DNA from: Rhizobium sp. J15 | GTDB lineage: Bacteria > Pseudomonadota > Alphaproteobacteria > Rhizobiales > Rhizobiaceae | Length of the DNA stretch: 64,000 nt | Assembly (NCBI RefSeq): GCF_002531825.1 | Contig: NZ_NWSX01000010.1 | Coordinates: 113,095 to 177,094 of the forward strand | Direction of reading: 5' to 3' | Part shown: one piece after another, positions 35,092 to 43,823 of the stretch | Numbering within the stretch: the first letter of the stretch is position 1 | How the letters are laid out: every line of letters begins with the position of its first letter | Position numbers and translations under genes: made by a program | Notes under the pieces: generated by a model | What the model was told of the DNA's origin: nothing | Database searches by the model: none | The model's input: only the letters and a program-made list of their open reading frames with translations

Positions 35092-38000
35092 GCGTTATCC
35101 TTCTCTGTTTCCTTGAGACGCAGGGCAAGCCTTGAGTGGAAGGCGGGCGACCCGATCATGTGCAGATGGTTGGTGCCGGTGATGATTTCGGCCGCGCGCG
35201 CCCGCGGCGACAGGCGGCGCCAATCGATCAGGTTGAGGCCGCGATTGAGGCTGTCGTCGGCCGCCCAGGGATAGATCGGCACATCGTGGGGAACGAGCCG
35301 ATGCTTGCGGAAGATCAGGGCGTTGTCGATCAGCACCCAGAACGTATGCTCGCGGCTGCTGATGTCAGGCCCGTCGGTCGGAAGCGGATCCTTCTCGTCG
35401 CCGACGAAGCGCAGGAACTGCTCGTAGGTATCTGCGTCCATCGTCGAAAGCAGCCGGTCCCATTCCGGGCGCATCGCCGTCTTTTGCAGCCATGCCTGCA
35501 CGTCGCGATGCAGCACGTCGCGCTCGCCGGGGCGGAAGCGCGGCTTGGCGCCGATCGCGAATTCCGAGCCGAGATCGCACACGTCGACCATCGCCATCAT
35601 CCTGACATCGACTTCGTTGCCGAGGGTGCGGGCAGCCTCGTAGGCGAGAAGCCCACCCCAGGACCAGCCGAGGAAATAGCAGGGCGCGCCTCCGCTATGC
35701 GTCCTGATGTAATCGACATAGCTCTCGATGATCTCTTCGATCGGCGCGCCGACTTCCTTCTTTTCGGAGAGCGAATGGCAAATGAAGCCGGTCGCCGGCT
35801 GGTCGGCGCCGAGATAATCGACGAGCTTCACATATTCGCGGGTGCTGACGAGAAGCCCCGGGAAGCAATAGAGCCGCGGCTTGGCGCCGGAGGCGCGCAG
35901 CACGATCACCTCGGAGAGATCGCGCTCCTCCCCCTGCTCCATCACGCCGGCAAAGGCGCGGATGGTCGGGTTGTTGAAGATATCGGCGACGGTCAGCGGA
36001 ACCTTCGGCCGGCGCTGCCTGAGCTGCGTGAGGATGCGGATCGCGCCCAGCGAATTGCCGCCGATGGCGAAGAAATTATCCTCGACGCTGATCGCTTCCA
36101 GCTTGAGAACCTGGCGCCAGACATCCAGCACCTCCTCTTCCAGCGCGGTCGCCGGCTCGACGATGGCGCGTTTGACCTGCTGGGGTGCGGGCAGCGCGAA
36201 GCGGTCGAGCTTGCTGTTCGGATTGGTCGGCATCTTCTCCAGTTCGACGACAGCGGCCGGCACCATATAGGAGGGCAGGCTGCGTTCGAGGCCGGATCGA
36301 ACAGTCTCGACATCGAGCCTCTCGTCCTTCTTCGGAACGACATAGGCGACCAGCGCCTTTTCGCCGCCGGCATCGTCATCGCGCAGCACGACCAGGGCCT
36401 CGCCGACGCCGGGCTGCTGGAGCAGCGCGGCTTCGATCTCACCGAGCTCGATGCGGTATCCACGCAGCTTCACCTGATGGTCGACGCGGCCGACGAATTC
36501 GACGGTTCCGTCCTCGCGCCAGCGCGTCAGATCACCGGAGCAATAGAGCCGGCCGCCTTCCTTCGAGAACGGGTCGGGGATGAAGCGGTCGGCGGTCGTA
36601 TCTGCTTTGCCGAGATAGCCGCGCGCGATGCCCTCGCCGCCGATATAGAGTTCGCCGGTCACGCCGATCGGGCACAGGTTCAGGTCGGGATCGAGCACAT
36701 AGACGCGCCGCAGCCCAACCGCGCGGCCGAGAGGCGCATAGACGCCCTGGAACTTGGTGCCGGCCCTCACCTTCCAGACCATCGGCGTCATGATGGTTTC
36801 CGTGGGACCGTAGCCGTTGATAAGCCATTCCGATTTCAGCGCCCGCGACAGGAGGTCGAAGGTCGATTGCGCCAGCCCCTCGCCGCCGAAGGAATAGAGG
36901 CGCATCGGCGGCGCGCCGTCGGTAATGTCGGCCCATTCCGCCAGCTGCTGCAGATAGGTTGTCGGAATGCTCGCATTGTTGGCGCCATGCTTGCGCATCG
37001 CCGTCAGCGTCTCTTCCGGTGTCCAGAGCGGCTGGTCGGGAAGAATGATGCTGCCGCCTTCCATCAGCGGGTTCATCCAGCGCTCATGGCCGCCGTCCGA
37101 ACTGAAAGGCAGGAAGGGAAGCTCGCGGGATTCCGAGCTCATGCCATAGACGCGCGAGGTATTCTGCAGATGGTGGGTCAGCGGCCCGTGCTCGACGGCG
37201 ACGCCCTTCGGCAATCCCGTCGAGCCCGAGGTGTACATGACATAGGCGAGCTGGTCCTTGTGCGTGGGAACATAGAGCGGCGTATCCAGCTCGCCGTCGA
37301 GATCGAGCTTGTCGAGCTCGAGGACGGTCGCGTCGAGCTCTTCCGGCAGGCGGTGGCGCAGCCAGCTATGGGTGAGCACGATCTTGACGCCGCCATCGCG
37401 CAGGATGTGGTGGTTGCGCACCGGCGGATGGTCGGGCTCGACCGGAATATAGGCGCCGCCGGCCTTCAGGGTCGCGAGGATACCGACGATCGCTTCCGGC
37501 GAGCGCTTGATGAAGATGGCGACCGTCACTTCGGCGCGAACGCCGAGCTGCCGCAGCCGATGGCCGAGGCGGTTGGTGCTCGCCTCCAGCCAGCCATGGC
37601 TCCACTCCTCGTCGCCATAGACGATCGCTGTTTTGTCGGGCGTGCGGCGCGAATGGGCCGAAATCAGCTCGTGCACCGGCCGGTCGTCATTGACGACGTC
37701 ATCCTCATAGGGCGCCGACAGCCAGTCGAGCTCATCGCTGCCCATGAGCTCGATATCCTTGATCCTGAGATCCGGCTTCGCGATGATCTGCTCCAGCACC
37801 AGGCTGAAATGCCGGGCGACACGGGCGATCAGGGCACCGTCATAGAGATCCTGGGCATAATCGATCAGCCCGTATGCGGCGCCATCGGCACGCGCCTCGA
37901 TCACCAGGGAAAGCTCGCTGTCGGCGCGTGCGCCCGAGGGTTCCAGGTTCGTCGCCAGCCTGGCGACGGGATAAGGCTCGCGGAATTCGAACAAGGCCTT

Positions 38001-39080
38001 GACCACGGCCTCCTGGGCGGCTGCCTCGTCGACGACCAGTTCCTGCGTGATGCGCTCCAGCGGCACGAGGCGGGCAAGCCCCTCCTCCGTCACCGACGAG
38101 ATCGCCGCGACGACGTCGTCGAGCGAGTGCCTGGAGGTCAGCGAAAGCACGAGGGGAAGAACCTGTTCGGCGCGGCCGCGGCTGGCGAAATGCTCGGTGC
38201 GGGGCCGCGCGACGAGCAGGCCGGTCAGCAGGGCATAGTTGCCGCTGTAGCGCGCCAGCAGAGCGCAGAAGGCGGCGTGAAGCACGCGCTCGATCTGAAC
38301 GCCCTTGCCTCTCGCATGCCGTTCGAGTTTGCTCCAGAGGTCGGGCTCGATCGAAAACCGATGCTCGGCGCGCGCCACGCCTGCCAGGCCGCCGCTGTTG
38401 AAGCGGGTGGGGAAGGTCGAGGCCGCATAGTCGAGACCGATCGCATCGCGCCAATAGGCAAGCGCTTGCCGCGCCTCGTCCGTCTCCAGCCAATCGGCCT
38501 CCCGCGTTCCGGCCGAGATTTCCACCGGCTGCACGTCGCCGGCGGGTTCGCCATCGAGAATGCGCGCCAGCGACCTCGCCAGGACGGATTTTTCGCGGTC
38601 GTCGCAGATGATCGGATGCAGCACGATCGTCAGCAGCGATTGCCCCTCGGCAAGCCGGATGATCTGGATGCGCGCACCGGGCCCCTCCAGGAGATCGAAG
38701 CGCTTGTCGCGGAAGGCTTTCCGTGCGGCCAAGGCATCCGGCTCGGAAAGAGCCGCGCCGTCCGTGCCGAGGATTTCGACCGGCACTGCGCTCGATGCGC
38801 CGCGATACTGCTCGATCCGGCCGCCCGCCAGCCGGCGGAAACGGGAGGCGAGCGACGGGTTTTGCGCCACGAGCGCCCGGCAGGCGCCTTCAATCGTCTC
38901 GACGTCGATCGCGGCGCTCAGCCTCAGCCCGATGACCTGGTCGGGAAAGACGGTGTAATTGCCGATCTGCTCCAGCGACCAGATGCGCTTCTGCGCGATG
39001 GTCAGCGGAAAACTCTCGAAGACGGCGTCCACTGCGTCGGTCGGGCGGGCATCGGCGAAATTGGTGATCTGCTTGTTCAT
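35088..39080 (-). CDS. vbsS: Single-module nonribosomal peptide synthetase for the hydroxamate siderophore
   Basis: 1330 residues, order C-A-T-TE. Condensation domain at about 20-450, with LHPIICDD (154-161) in place of HHxxxDG: the catalytic second His (155) and the Asp remain. Adenylation domain at about 480-970: YTSGSTGLPKG (about 620), YGPTETIMTP, YCSGDLTRW, GYRIELGE and the catalytic NSKLDRFALP. Carrier domain with FFAIGGNSLGAIRIL, attachment serine about 1008. Thioesterase with GWSWGG near 1139. One module must act repeatedly to trimerise and cyclise the subunit, as proposed for VbsS in vicibactin synthesis. Transcribed after vbsG from an RpoI-type promoter. Confidence 0.93.
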   Translation of the reverse strand: MNKQITNFADARPTDAVDAVFESFPLTIAQKRIWSLEQIGNYTVFPDQVIGLRLSAAIDVETIEGACRALVAQNPSLASRFRRLAGGRIEQYRGASSAVPVEILGTDGAALSEPDALAARKAFRDKRFDLLEGPGARIQIIRLAEGQSLLTIVLHPIICDDREKSVLARSLARILDGEPAGDVQPVEISAGTREADWLETDEARQALAYWRDAIGLDYAASTFPTRFNSGGLAGVARAEHRFSIEPDLWSKLERHARGKGVQIERVLHAAFCALLARYSGNYALLTGLLVARPRTEHFASRGRAEQVLPLVLSLTSRHSLDDVVAAISSVTEEGLARLVPLERITQELVVDEAAAQEAVVKALFEFREPYPVARLATNLEPSGARADSELSLVIEARADGAAYGLIDYAQDLYDGALIARVARHFSLVLEQIIAKPDLRIKDIELMGSDELDWLSAPYEDDVVNDDRPVHELISAHSRRTPDKTAIVYGDEEWSHGWLEASTNRLGHRLRQLGVRAEVTVAIFIKRSPEAIVGILATLKAGGAYIPVEPDHPPVRNHHILRDGGVKIVLTHSWLRHRLPEELDATVLELDKLDLDGELDTPLYVPTHKDQLAYVMYTSGSTGLPKGVAVEHGPLTHHLQNTSRVYGMSSESRELPFLPFSSDGGHERWMNPLMEGGSIILPDQPLWTPEETLTAMRKHGANNASIPTTYLQQLAEWADITDGAPPMRLYSFGGEGLAQSTFDLLSRALKSEWLINGYGPTETIMTPMVWKVRAGTKFQGVYAPLGRAVGLRRVYVLDPDLNLCPIGVTGELYIGGEGIARGYLGKADTTADRFIPDPFSKEGGRLYCSGDLTRWREDGTVEFVGRVDHQVKLRGYRIELGEIEAALLQQPGVGEALVVLRDDDAGGEKALVAYVVPKKDERLDVETVRSGLERSLPSYMVPAAVVELEKMPTNPNSKLDRFALPAPQQVKRAIVEPATALEEEVLDVWRQVLKLEAISVEDNFFAIGGNSLGAIRILTQLRQRRPKVPLTVADIFNNPTIRAFAGVMEQGEERDLSEVIVLRASGAKPRLYCFPGLLVSTREYVKLVDYLGADQPATGFICHSLSEKKEVGAPIEEIIESYVDYIRTHSGGAPCYFLGWSWGGLLAYEAARTLGNEVDVRMMAMVDVCDLGSEFAIGAKPRFRPGERDVLHRDVQAWLQKTAMRPEWDRLLSTMDADTYEQFLRFVGDEKDPLPTDGPDISSREHTFWVLIDNALIFRKHRLVPHDVPIYPWAADDSLNRGLNLIDWRRLSPRARAAEIITGTNHLHMIGSPAFHSRLALRLKETEKDNA

Positions 39081-39098
39081 CTTGCCATCCAGAGGTTT

Positions 39099-39317
39099 TC
39101 AGAGACGCGCATCGCCGGCCATCGCCGAGCGCAGGGAGAGCGGGCGGGGATCGGTCCAGGCGTCGCGGATATGGGCCAGGCATTCCTGGCGCGAACCGGC
39201 AAAGCCCGCGGCCTCCCAGCTCATCGGAATCCGCTTGTCCTGCGGCCAGACCGAATAGTGGCGCTCGGTGTCGATGACGACGATCCAGAGATCGTCGCGG
39301 GGCTCAAGATTGTCCAT
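39099..39317 (-). CDS. vbsG: MbtH-like protein
   Basis: 72 residues with the MbtH pattern: SVWPQDKRIPMSW, GFAGSRQECLAHI and WTDPRPLSL, including the three conserved tryptophans. MbtH proteins bind NRPS adenylation domains and support their folding and activity. It is the first gene of the operon, 18 bp upstream of vbsS, which it presumably serves. Confidence 0.92.
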   Translation of the reverse strand: MDNLEPRDDLWIVVIDTERHYSVWPQDKRIPMSWEAAGFAGSRQECLAHIRDAWTDPRPLSLRSAMAGDARL

Positions 39318-39354
39318 TCGAAGCTCCTGCAGAGATGGATGTCATGCGCAAATG

Positions 39355-39378
39355 ACGGATCGGGCAGGTTGCAGTTTA
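39355..39378 (-). promoter_or_regulatory. RpoI-type ECF promoter of vbsG-S-O
   Basis: On the minus strand TAAAC (39378-39374), exactly 16 bases, then CGT (39357-39355), one mismatch from TAAAT-N16-CGT, the pattern used by the RpoI relative PvdS. It is 38 bp upstream of the vbsG start, and a second such element faces the other way 36 bp to the right. Confidence 0.68.
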
Positions 39379-39413
39379 GAAAATTGATGAGAATTTTTTT
39401 CTTCGTATAACCC

Positions 39414-39437
39414 TAAATCGGGCCGGAGATGGATCGT
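39414..39437 (+). promoter_or_regulatory. RpoI-type ECF promoter of vbsA-D-L
   Basis: TAAAT (39414-39418), exactly 16 bases, then CGT (39435-39437), a perfect match to the PvdS-type pattern. It is about 30-75 bp upstream of the two possible vbsA starts. The sigma factor gene rpoI is 4 kb downstream. Confidence 0.72.
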
Positions 39438-39511
39438 CATTCTACCAAATCGGCACAGGAGCGGGCTTCATGCTCGCAGCGTCAAAAGTCCTGCCGATCA
39501 AGGAGAACATC

Positions 39512-40498
39512 ATGGATTTCGACGCCGCCAAACAGAGGCGGGCTCTGCAGTCGCGGAGCTACATCAGGCTCGCCCCCAATATCGTCCACCTGAAGACCGC
39601 GCACGGGCACCACGAAGCCGCCTACGAGGCCGAGGCCGGCGTCGCAACGATCACCTTCTACCACGGTGATCCCACGCAATCGGCGGAGCTTCTGATGGCG
39701 GCGGCCGAAGCGGTGACGGCGGAGGATCGCTCGATCAGGTCGGTCGCCTTCGAAGGCCATCAGGCAAGCCTTCCCCGGCATATTTCGAGCGCGGGGAAGC
39801 TCGATTCCGCGATCCTGTGGCAATGGCCGTCGCTGTGGCTGCCGCAGCTTTCCTATCCGCTGCCGCCGGTGCAGGAAATGACCGCGGGCCGCTATCATCC
39901 GCGCCGTCCGGCAAAGCCGAAGGGCACGGTCTATCGCCGCTTCATCCCCTGGCTGGAACGGGACATCAGCTTCCGGGTGGCCGATCCCGAGACCGATCTT
40001 GCCGCCTTTCACCGCTGGATGAACGACGAGCAGGTCAACACGATCTGGGAGGATGCGGGCTCGCTCGAAAAACACCGCGAGATCCTGGAGGAGCGGGTCG
40101 CCGATCCGCATGTGCTGCCGCTGATCGGCAGTTTCGCGGACATTCCCTTCGGCTATTTCGAGGTCTACTGGGCGAAGGAAAACCGGCTCGGGCCGTTCTA
40201 CGACGCCGACGATTACGATCGCGGCTGGCATGTCGCGATCGGCGAGCCGGATTATCGCGGCAAGAAATGGATCAGCGCCTGGCTTCCCTCGCTGATGCAT
40301 TTCATCTTCCTCGACGATCCCCGCACGCAGCGCATCGTCGGCGAGCCGCGCGCCAGCCACGAGCAGCAGATCCGCAATCTCGACCGCTCGGGCTTCGCCA
40401 AGATCAAGCATTTCGATTTTCCGCATAAGCGGGCGCTGCTCGTCATGCTGAGCCGCGAGCGCTTCTTCGGCGATCATCTCTGGGTGCCCGCATCATGA
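39512..40498 (+). CDS. vbsA: GNAT acyltransferase for N5-hydroxyornithine
   Basis: About 328 residues of the siderophore-biosynthesis acetyltransferase family (IucB/RhbD-like). The C-terminal GNAT domain shows DLAAFHRWMNDEQVNTIWED, PFGYFEVYW, a long DDYDRGWHVAIG strand, FLDDPRTQRIVGEPRA and FPHKRALLVMLSRERFF. It would acylate N5-hydroxyornithine, with 3-hydroxybutyrate if the product is vicibactin. Two starts are possible: ATG 39512 after AAGGAG (chosen) and ATG 39470 after AGGAG. It overlaps the MATE gene by 4 bp. Confidence 0.87.
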   Translation: MDFDAAKQRRALQSRSYIRLAPNIVHLKTAHGHHEAAYEAEAGVATITFYHGDPTQSAELLMAAAEAVTAEDRSIRSVAFEGHQASLPRHISSAGKLDSAILWQWPSLWLPQLSYPLPPVQEMTAGRYHPRRPAKPKGTVYRRFIPWLERDISFRVADPETDLAAFHRWMNDEQVNTIWEDAGSLEKHREILEERVADPHVLPLIGSFADIPFGYFEVYWAKENRLGPFYDADDYDRGWHVAIGEPDYRGKKWISAWLPSLMHFIFLDDPRTQRIVGEPRASHEQQIRNLDRSGFAKIKHFDFPHKRALLVMLSRERFFGDHLWVPAS

Positions 40499-41913
40499 AC
40501 GACATGAGCGAAATGAGCGGCAGCCTGCGGAAACGGCGGCTTGCGCCGGAAGATCTTGCCAGTCCGCACCTGTTCAGGCTGCTGCTGCGGCTCGGGCTGC
40601 CCGCCATGTTCGGCTTGTCGATCAACGCCGCGCATCACACCATCAACATGATCTTTGTCGGCATGATCGGCGAAGACCAGATCGCCGCCATCATGATCGT
40701 GCTGCCGGTCCTCATGCTCGTCGCCGCTTTCGGCGAAGGCATCGGCGTCGGTGTGGCGACCGAGGTCGGACGCGCGCTCGGCGCCGGCGACCGGTCGCGG
40801 GCGAGTACCCTTGCCTCGGTCAGCCTTGCCGCCGGCGTCGCCTTCGGGGCGGCAAGCGCGGTTGCGATCGTCGCCTTTCCCTCTGCCCTGCTGTTCGGCG
40901 CCACATCAGCGATCGAGCCGCTGGCGCAGCATTATCTCCTTATCATCGCGATCTCGATACCGCTGACGATGGCGCAGATCATTCTCGATTTCCTGGCGAT
41001 CGCCGAGGGCAATGCCCGCTTCAGCATGTGGACGCTCGTCGCCTGCTTCGCGCTGAACATCATCCTCGACCCGATCATGATCTTCGGCTTCGGTCTCGGT
41101 CTGCAGGGCGTGGCGATGGCAACCATCCTCTCCCAGCTCGTGGCGCTCTCGATTTACGGCGCCTACCATGCGAGACGTCTCGGGACGATCCGCCTGACGT
41201 TCTCCTGGCGGTTCGCCGATATCAGGCATCTCAAGCCGGTGCTTGCTGTGGGCGCACCGACGACGCTGACGAGCCTTGCGACGGCGGGCGCGATTGCCGC
41301 GATGCTGTCGGTCGCCGGCACCTATCACGGTGAGGACGGCATCGCCGGCGTCGGCATCGCCTTGCGGCTGCTTGCGGTCGGCGCACTGCCGGTCATCGGC
41401 ATTTCGCTCGGGGCGCAGTCCATCCTGAGCTTTGCCTGGGGCCGCGGGGATATATCGCGGGTGCTGGCGGCAGCCCGCATGCTTTCCGTGGTCACGAGCG
41501 CGGTCGGCGGCGTCTACGGGCTGGCAGCGATCGTCTTTTCCGAGCGCCTCGTCTCGTTCTTCACCGACGAAGCCGCCGTGCTTACGATCGCCGGCCAGGC
41601 GATCGTCGCAACCCATCTTCCCTTCCTGCTGTTCGGCCTCCGGCAAACCGTGCTGATCCTCTTCCAGGCGCAGGGCAGGCCGAAAGCCGCACTTGCCGTC
41701 GGCCTGGCGCAGAACGGGTATCTTCTCTTTCCGCTGCTTGCGCTGCTACCGCCCTTCTTCGGCTTTTCCGGTCTGCTCGCCGCCATGTTCCTGGCCTCGG
41801 CGCTCACCGGCCTGCTGTCATGCGTCTGCCTGGCAAGGTCGCTCAGCGCACTCCGGCAGCGCTCGGCCGACGATCTGACCGCTCTTCGTCCCTATCCCAG
41901 CTTTTGTCCATGA
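40495..41913 (+). CDS. vbsD: MATE-family efflux protein, probable siderophore exporter
   Basis: 472 residues, about 12 membrane segments, with MATE landmarks: LFRLLLRLGLPAMFGLSINA, IGVGVATEVGRALGAGDRSR, LNIILDPIMIFGFGLGLQGVA in the middle, and the matching second half starting LKPVLAVGAPTTLTSLA. It lies between vbsA and vbsL with tight spacing, the vbsADL order of R. leguminosarum, so I give the symbol by order. Export of the finished siderophore or a precursor is inferred from context. Confidence 0.78.
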   Translation: MNDMSEMSGSLRKRRLAPEDLASPHLFRLLLRLGLPAMFGLSINAAHHTINMIFVGMIGEDQIAAIMIVLPVLMLVAAFGEGIGVGVATEVGRALGAGDRSRASTLASVSLAAGVAFGAASAVAIVAFPSALLFGATSAIEPLAQHYLLIIAISIPLTMAQIILDFLAIAEGNARFSMWTLVACFALNIILDPIMIFGFGLGLQGVAMATILSQLVALSIYGAYHARRLGTIRLTFSWRFADIRHLKPVLAVGAPTTLTSLATAGAIAAMLSVAGTYHGEDGIAGVGIALRLLAVGALPVIGISLGAQSILSFAWGRGDISRVLAAARMLSVVTSAVGGVYGLAAIVFSERLVSFFTDEAAVLTIAGQAIVATHLPFLLFGLRQTVLILFQAQGRPKAALAVGLAQNGYLLFPLLALLPPFFGFSGLLAAMFLASALTGLLSCVCLARSLSALRQRSADDLTALRPYPSFCP

Positions 41914-41923
41914 GAGGATTATC

Positions 41924-43111
41924 ATGAACCAGTCGTTCAGCCCCCGCGACCTTGGCGCCCACGCGGCCGCCGACGATCTCTTCACGCCCGTCGATCCGGC
42001 CGCCTTCAACGCCGTCTCGCCGCCGATCTTCCAGACCTCGCTCTTCACCTATGACAGCTACGAGGCGATGGAGGATGTCTTCGCCGGCCGGACGCGCAAC
42101 TTCATCTATTCGCGCGGCGACAATCCGACCGTGCGCGAATTCGAGCTCCTGGTCGCCCGCCTCGAAGGCGCGGAGGATGGGCGCGCCTTTTCCAGCGGAA
42201 CGGCCGCCATCACCTCGACCATTCTCAGTCTCGTGGAAGTGGGCGACCGGGTCGTCGCCGTCCGCCACCTCTATAATGACGTCTACCGCCTTCTCGTGAA
42301 GCTGCTCGGCAGGCTCGGCGTCACCGTCGATTTCGTCGATCCGTCCGATCATGACGAGGTGCGCAGGGCGCTGCCGGGCGCCAAGCTGCTCTATCTCGAA
42401 AACCCCTCCTCCTTCGTCTTCGAGCTTCAGGACATCGTGGCGCTGTCAGCCATGGCGAAGGAGGCAGGCGTCACTACGATCATCGACAATTCCTGGGCGA
42501 CGCCGCTCTTCCAGAAGCCGATCCAGCACGGCGTCGATATCGTCATTCATGCCGCCTCGAAATATCTCGGCGGCCACAGCGATACGGTCGCCGGCGTTGT
42601 GGTCGGCACGAAGGAGGCGATCGCCAAGATCAACTCGACCTCCTACCCCTATGTCGGCGCCAAGCTTTCGCCCTTCGAGGCCTGGCTCCTGCTGCGCGGC
42701 ATGCGCACGCTGCGGGTGCGCCTCAAGGAACACGAGCGCAGCGGGCTTCTGCTCGCCGGCCGGCTGAAACAGCATCCCGACATCGCGCGTGTCCGCCACC
42801 CGGCCTTTCAGGATCATCCCGGCCGGGCGACGCTCTCGGGTTATGCCGGGCTTTTCGCCTTCGATCTCACGCCCGATATCGATGTCGTGCGCTTCGTCAA
42901 CGCGCTTCGCGAGATCCGCCTCGGCGTCAGCTGGGGAGGGCCGGAAACGCTGGTGGTTCCGGCCAAGGTCGCGCTGCAGATCCCCGACCGGATGACCACC
43001 TTCATCCGGTTCGGCGTGAGCGAGCAGACGATACGTTTCGCTGTTGGGCTGGAAGAGCCGGAATTGCTGTGGAACGATTTGCAGCAGGCGCTGCACGCCG
43101 CGAAGCGGTAA
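41924..43111 (+). CDS. vbsL: Cys/Met-metabolism PLP-dependent enzyme, proposed epimerase
   Basis: 395 residues of the cystathionine beta-lyase/gamma-synthase fold: YSRGDNPTVREFELLVARLEG, AFSSGTAAITSTI, IDNSWATPLFQKP with the PLP Asp, and the Schiff-base lysine K212 in HAASKYLGGHSD. In the vicibactin model VbsL inverts the ornithine unit from L to D, an unusual role for this fold. It begins ten bases after the MATE stop. Its last 110 bp are overlapped on the other strand by the rpoI frame. Confidence 0.85.
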   Translation: MNQSFSPRDLGAHAAADDLFTPVDPAAFNAVSPPIFQTSLFTYDSYEAMEDVFAGRTRNFIYSRGDNPTVREFELLVARLEGAEDGRAFSSGTAAITSTILSLVEVGDRVVAVRHLYNDVYRLLVKLLGRLGVTVDFVDPSDHDEVRRALPGAKLLYLENPSSFVFELQDIVALSAMAKEAGVTTIIDNSWATPLFQKPIQHGVDIVIHAASKYLGGHSDTVAGVVVGTKEAIAKINSTSYPYVGAKLSPFEAWLLLRGMRTLRVRLKEHERSGLLLAGRLKQHPDIARVRHPAFQDHPGRATLSGYAGLFAFDLTPDIDVVRFVNALREIRLGVSWGGPETLVVPAKVALQIPDRMTTFIRFGVSEQTIRFAVGLEEPELLWNDLQQALHAAKR

Positions 43112-43658
43112 TATCCCGCGGGCGCTCGTGATCGGGGCGGGCAGGTTCGGTGATTGCCAGATGGCAATGCTGCTCCGCCGCCTTGATCATGAAATTGACG
43201 AGCGTCCTGGAGACGCCGAGTTCGGCCGCGATATCCTTCTGCGGCACGCCGTTCAGGCGATGGCGGATGAAGGCGTCGTTGGTGCGCTTCGGCAGCGCCT
43301 CGAGCGAGGCAAGCACATCGCGCAGGGTTTCGGCGGCGACCAGCTGATCGAGCACGGTGGGGATGGGCGCCGTGATCTCCTGAACCTGGTCTATCGACCT
43401 ATAGTTGTTCATCTGCTGGCGCCGGCGGCGGCTCTCGTCGAGGGCGAGGTTATAGACCATCCGGAAGGCATAGCCGATCGGGCAACGGATGCCCTCGATA
43501 TTGACCCCGTAAGCTTTGATCACGCCATCCTGGAATATATCCTCAGAATATGACCTTGATTTGACAACGCTTTCAATCGTCTTCAGGAGCTTGTCCTTGT
43601 TTTCGATCATCGCGTTGACAACCGCATTTCCGTTCACATCACGATGCGATGCTCGCAT
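43002..43658 (-). CDS. rpoI: ECF sigma factor (RpoI/PvdS-like)
   Basis: 218 residues. Sigma region 2 is at about 25-90 (SYSEDIFQDGVIKAYG, PIGYAFRMVYNLALDESRRRR) and region 4 at about 110-165 (LASLEALPKRTNDAFIRHRL, PQKDIAAELGVSRTLVNFMI). The family controls iron-starvation siderophore genes; two matching promoters flank vbsG and vbsA. ATG 43658 follows AGGA. Residues after about 182 are read from the strand opposite vbsL and look non-conserved (Arg, Ala, Pro-rich), so the native protein may once have ended earlier. Divergent from vbsC, with an iron-responsive operator between. Confidence 0.9.
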   Translation of the reverse strand: MRASHRDVNGNAVVNAMIENKDKLLKTIESVVKSRSYSEDIFQDGVIKAYGVNIEGIRCPIGYAFRMVYNLALDESRRRRQQMNNYRSIDQVQEITAPIPTVLDQLVAAETLRDVLASLEALPKRTNDAFIRHRLNGVPQKDIAAELGVSRTLVNFMIKAAEQHCHLAITEPARPDHERPRDITASRRAAPAANRSTAIPALPAQQRNVSSARSRRTG

Positions 43659-43775
43659 TGTCCTGTACCCTTTTTACAAATGGAAAATCAGGCTCTGTCG
43701 TTGCTGGGTCGGTTCGGCCTCGGTGCTCCTTTTTGAACAAAGGTACACGATGTGATTGCAGTGTCTAATTTAAGG

Positions 43776-43790
43776 TGATAACAGGAGTCA
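43776..43790. promoter_or_regulatory. RirA-type iron-responsive operator between rpoI and vbsC
   Basis: TGA-TAACAGGAG-TCA fits TGA-N9-TCA, the iron-responsive operator bound by RirA in Rhizobium. It is 34 bp before vbsC and 118 bp before rpoI, so it could repress both when iron is plentiful. Confidence 0.6.
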
Positions 43791-43823
43791 AGTTTAAATC
43801 GACCGAGCGGAGGCGAGAAAAAA

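Noticed and set aside
35136..39410. A 1424-codon open frame on the plus strand opposite vbsS
   Set aside because: High GC at third positions keeps the antisense frame open. The translation has no domain, and the opposite strand encodes a complete NRPS.
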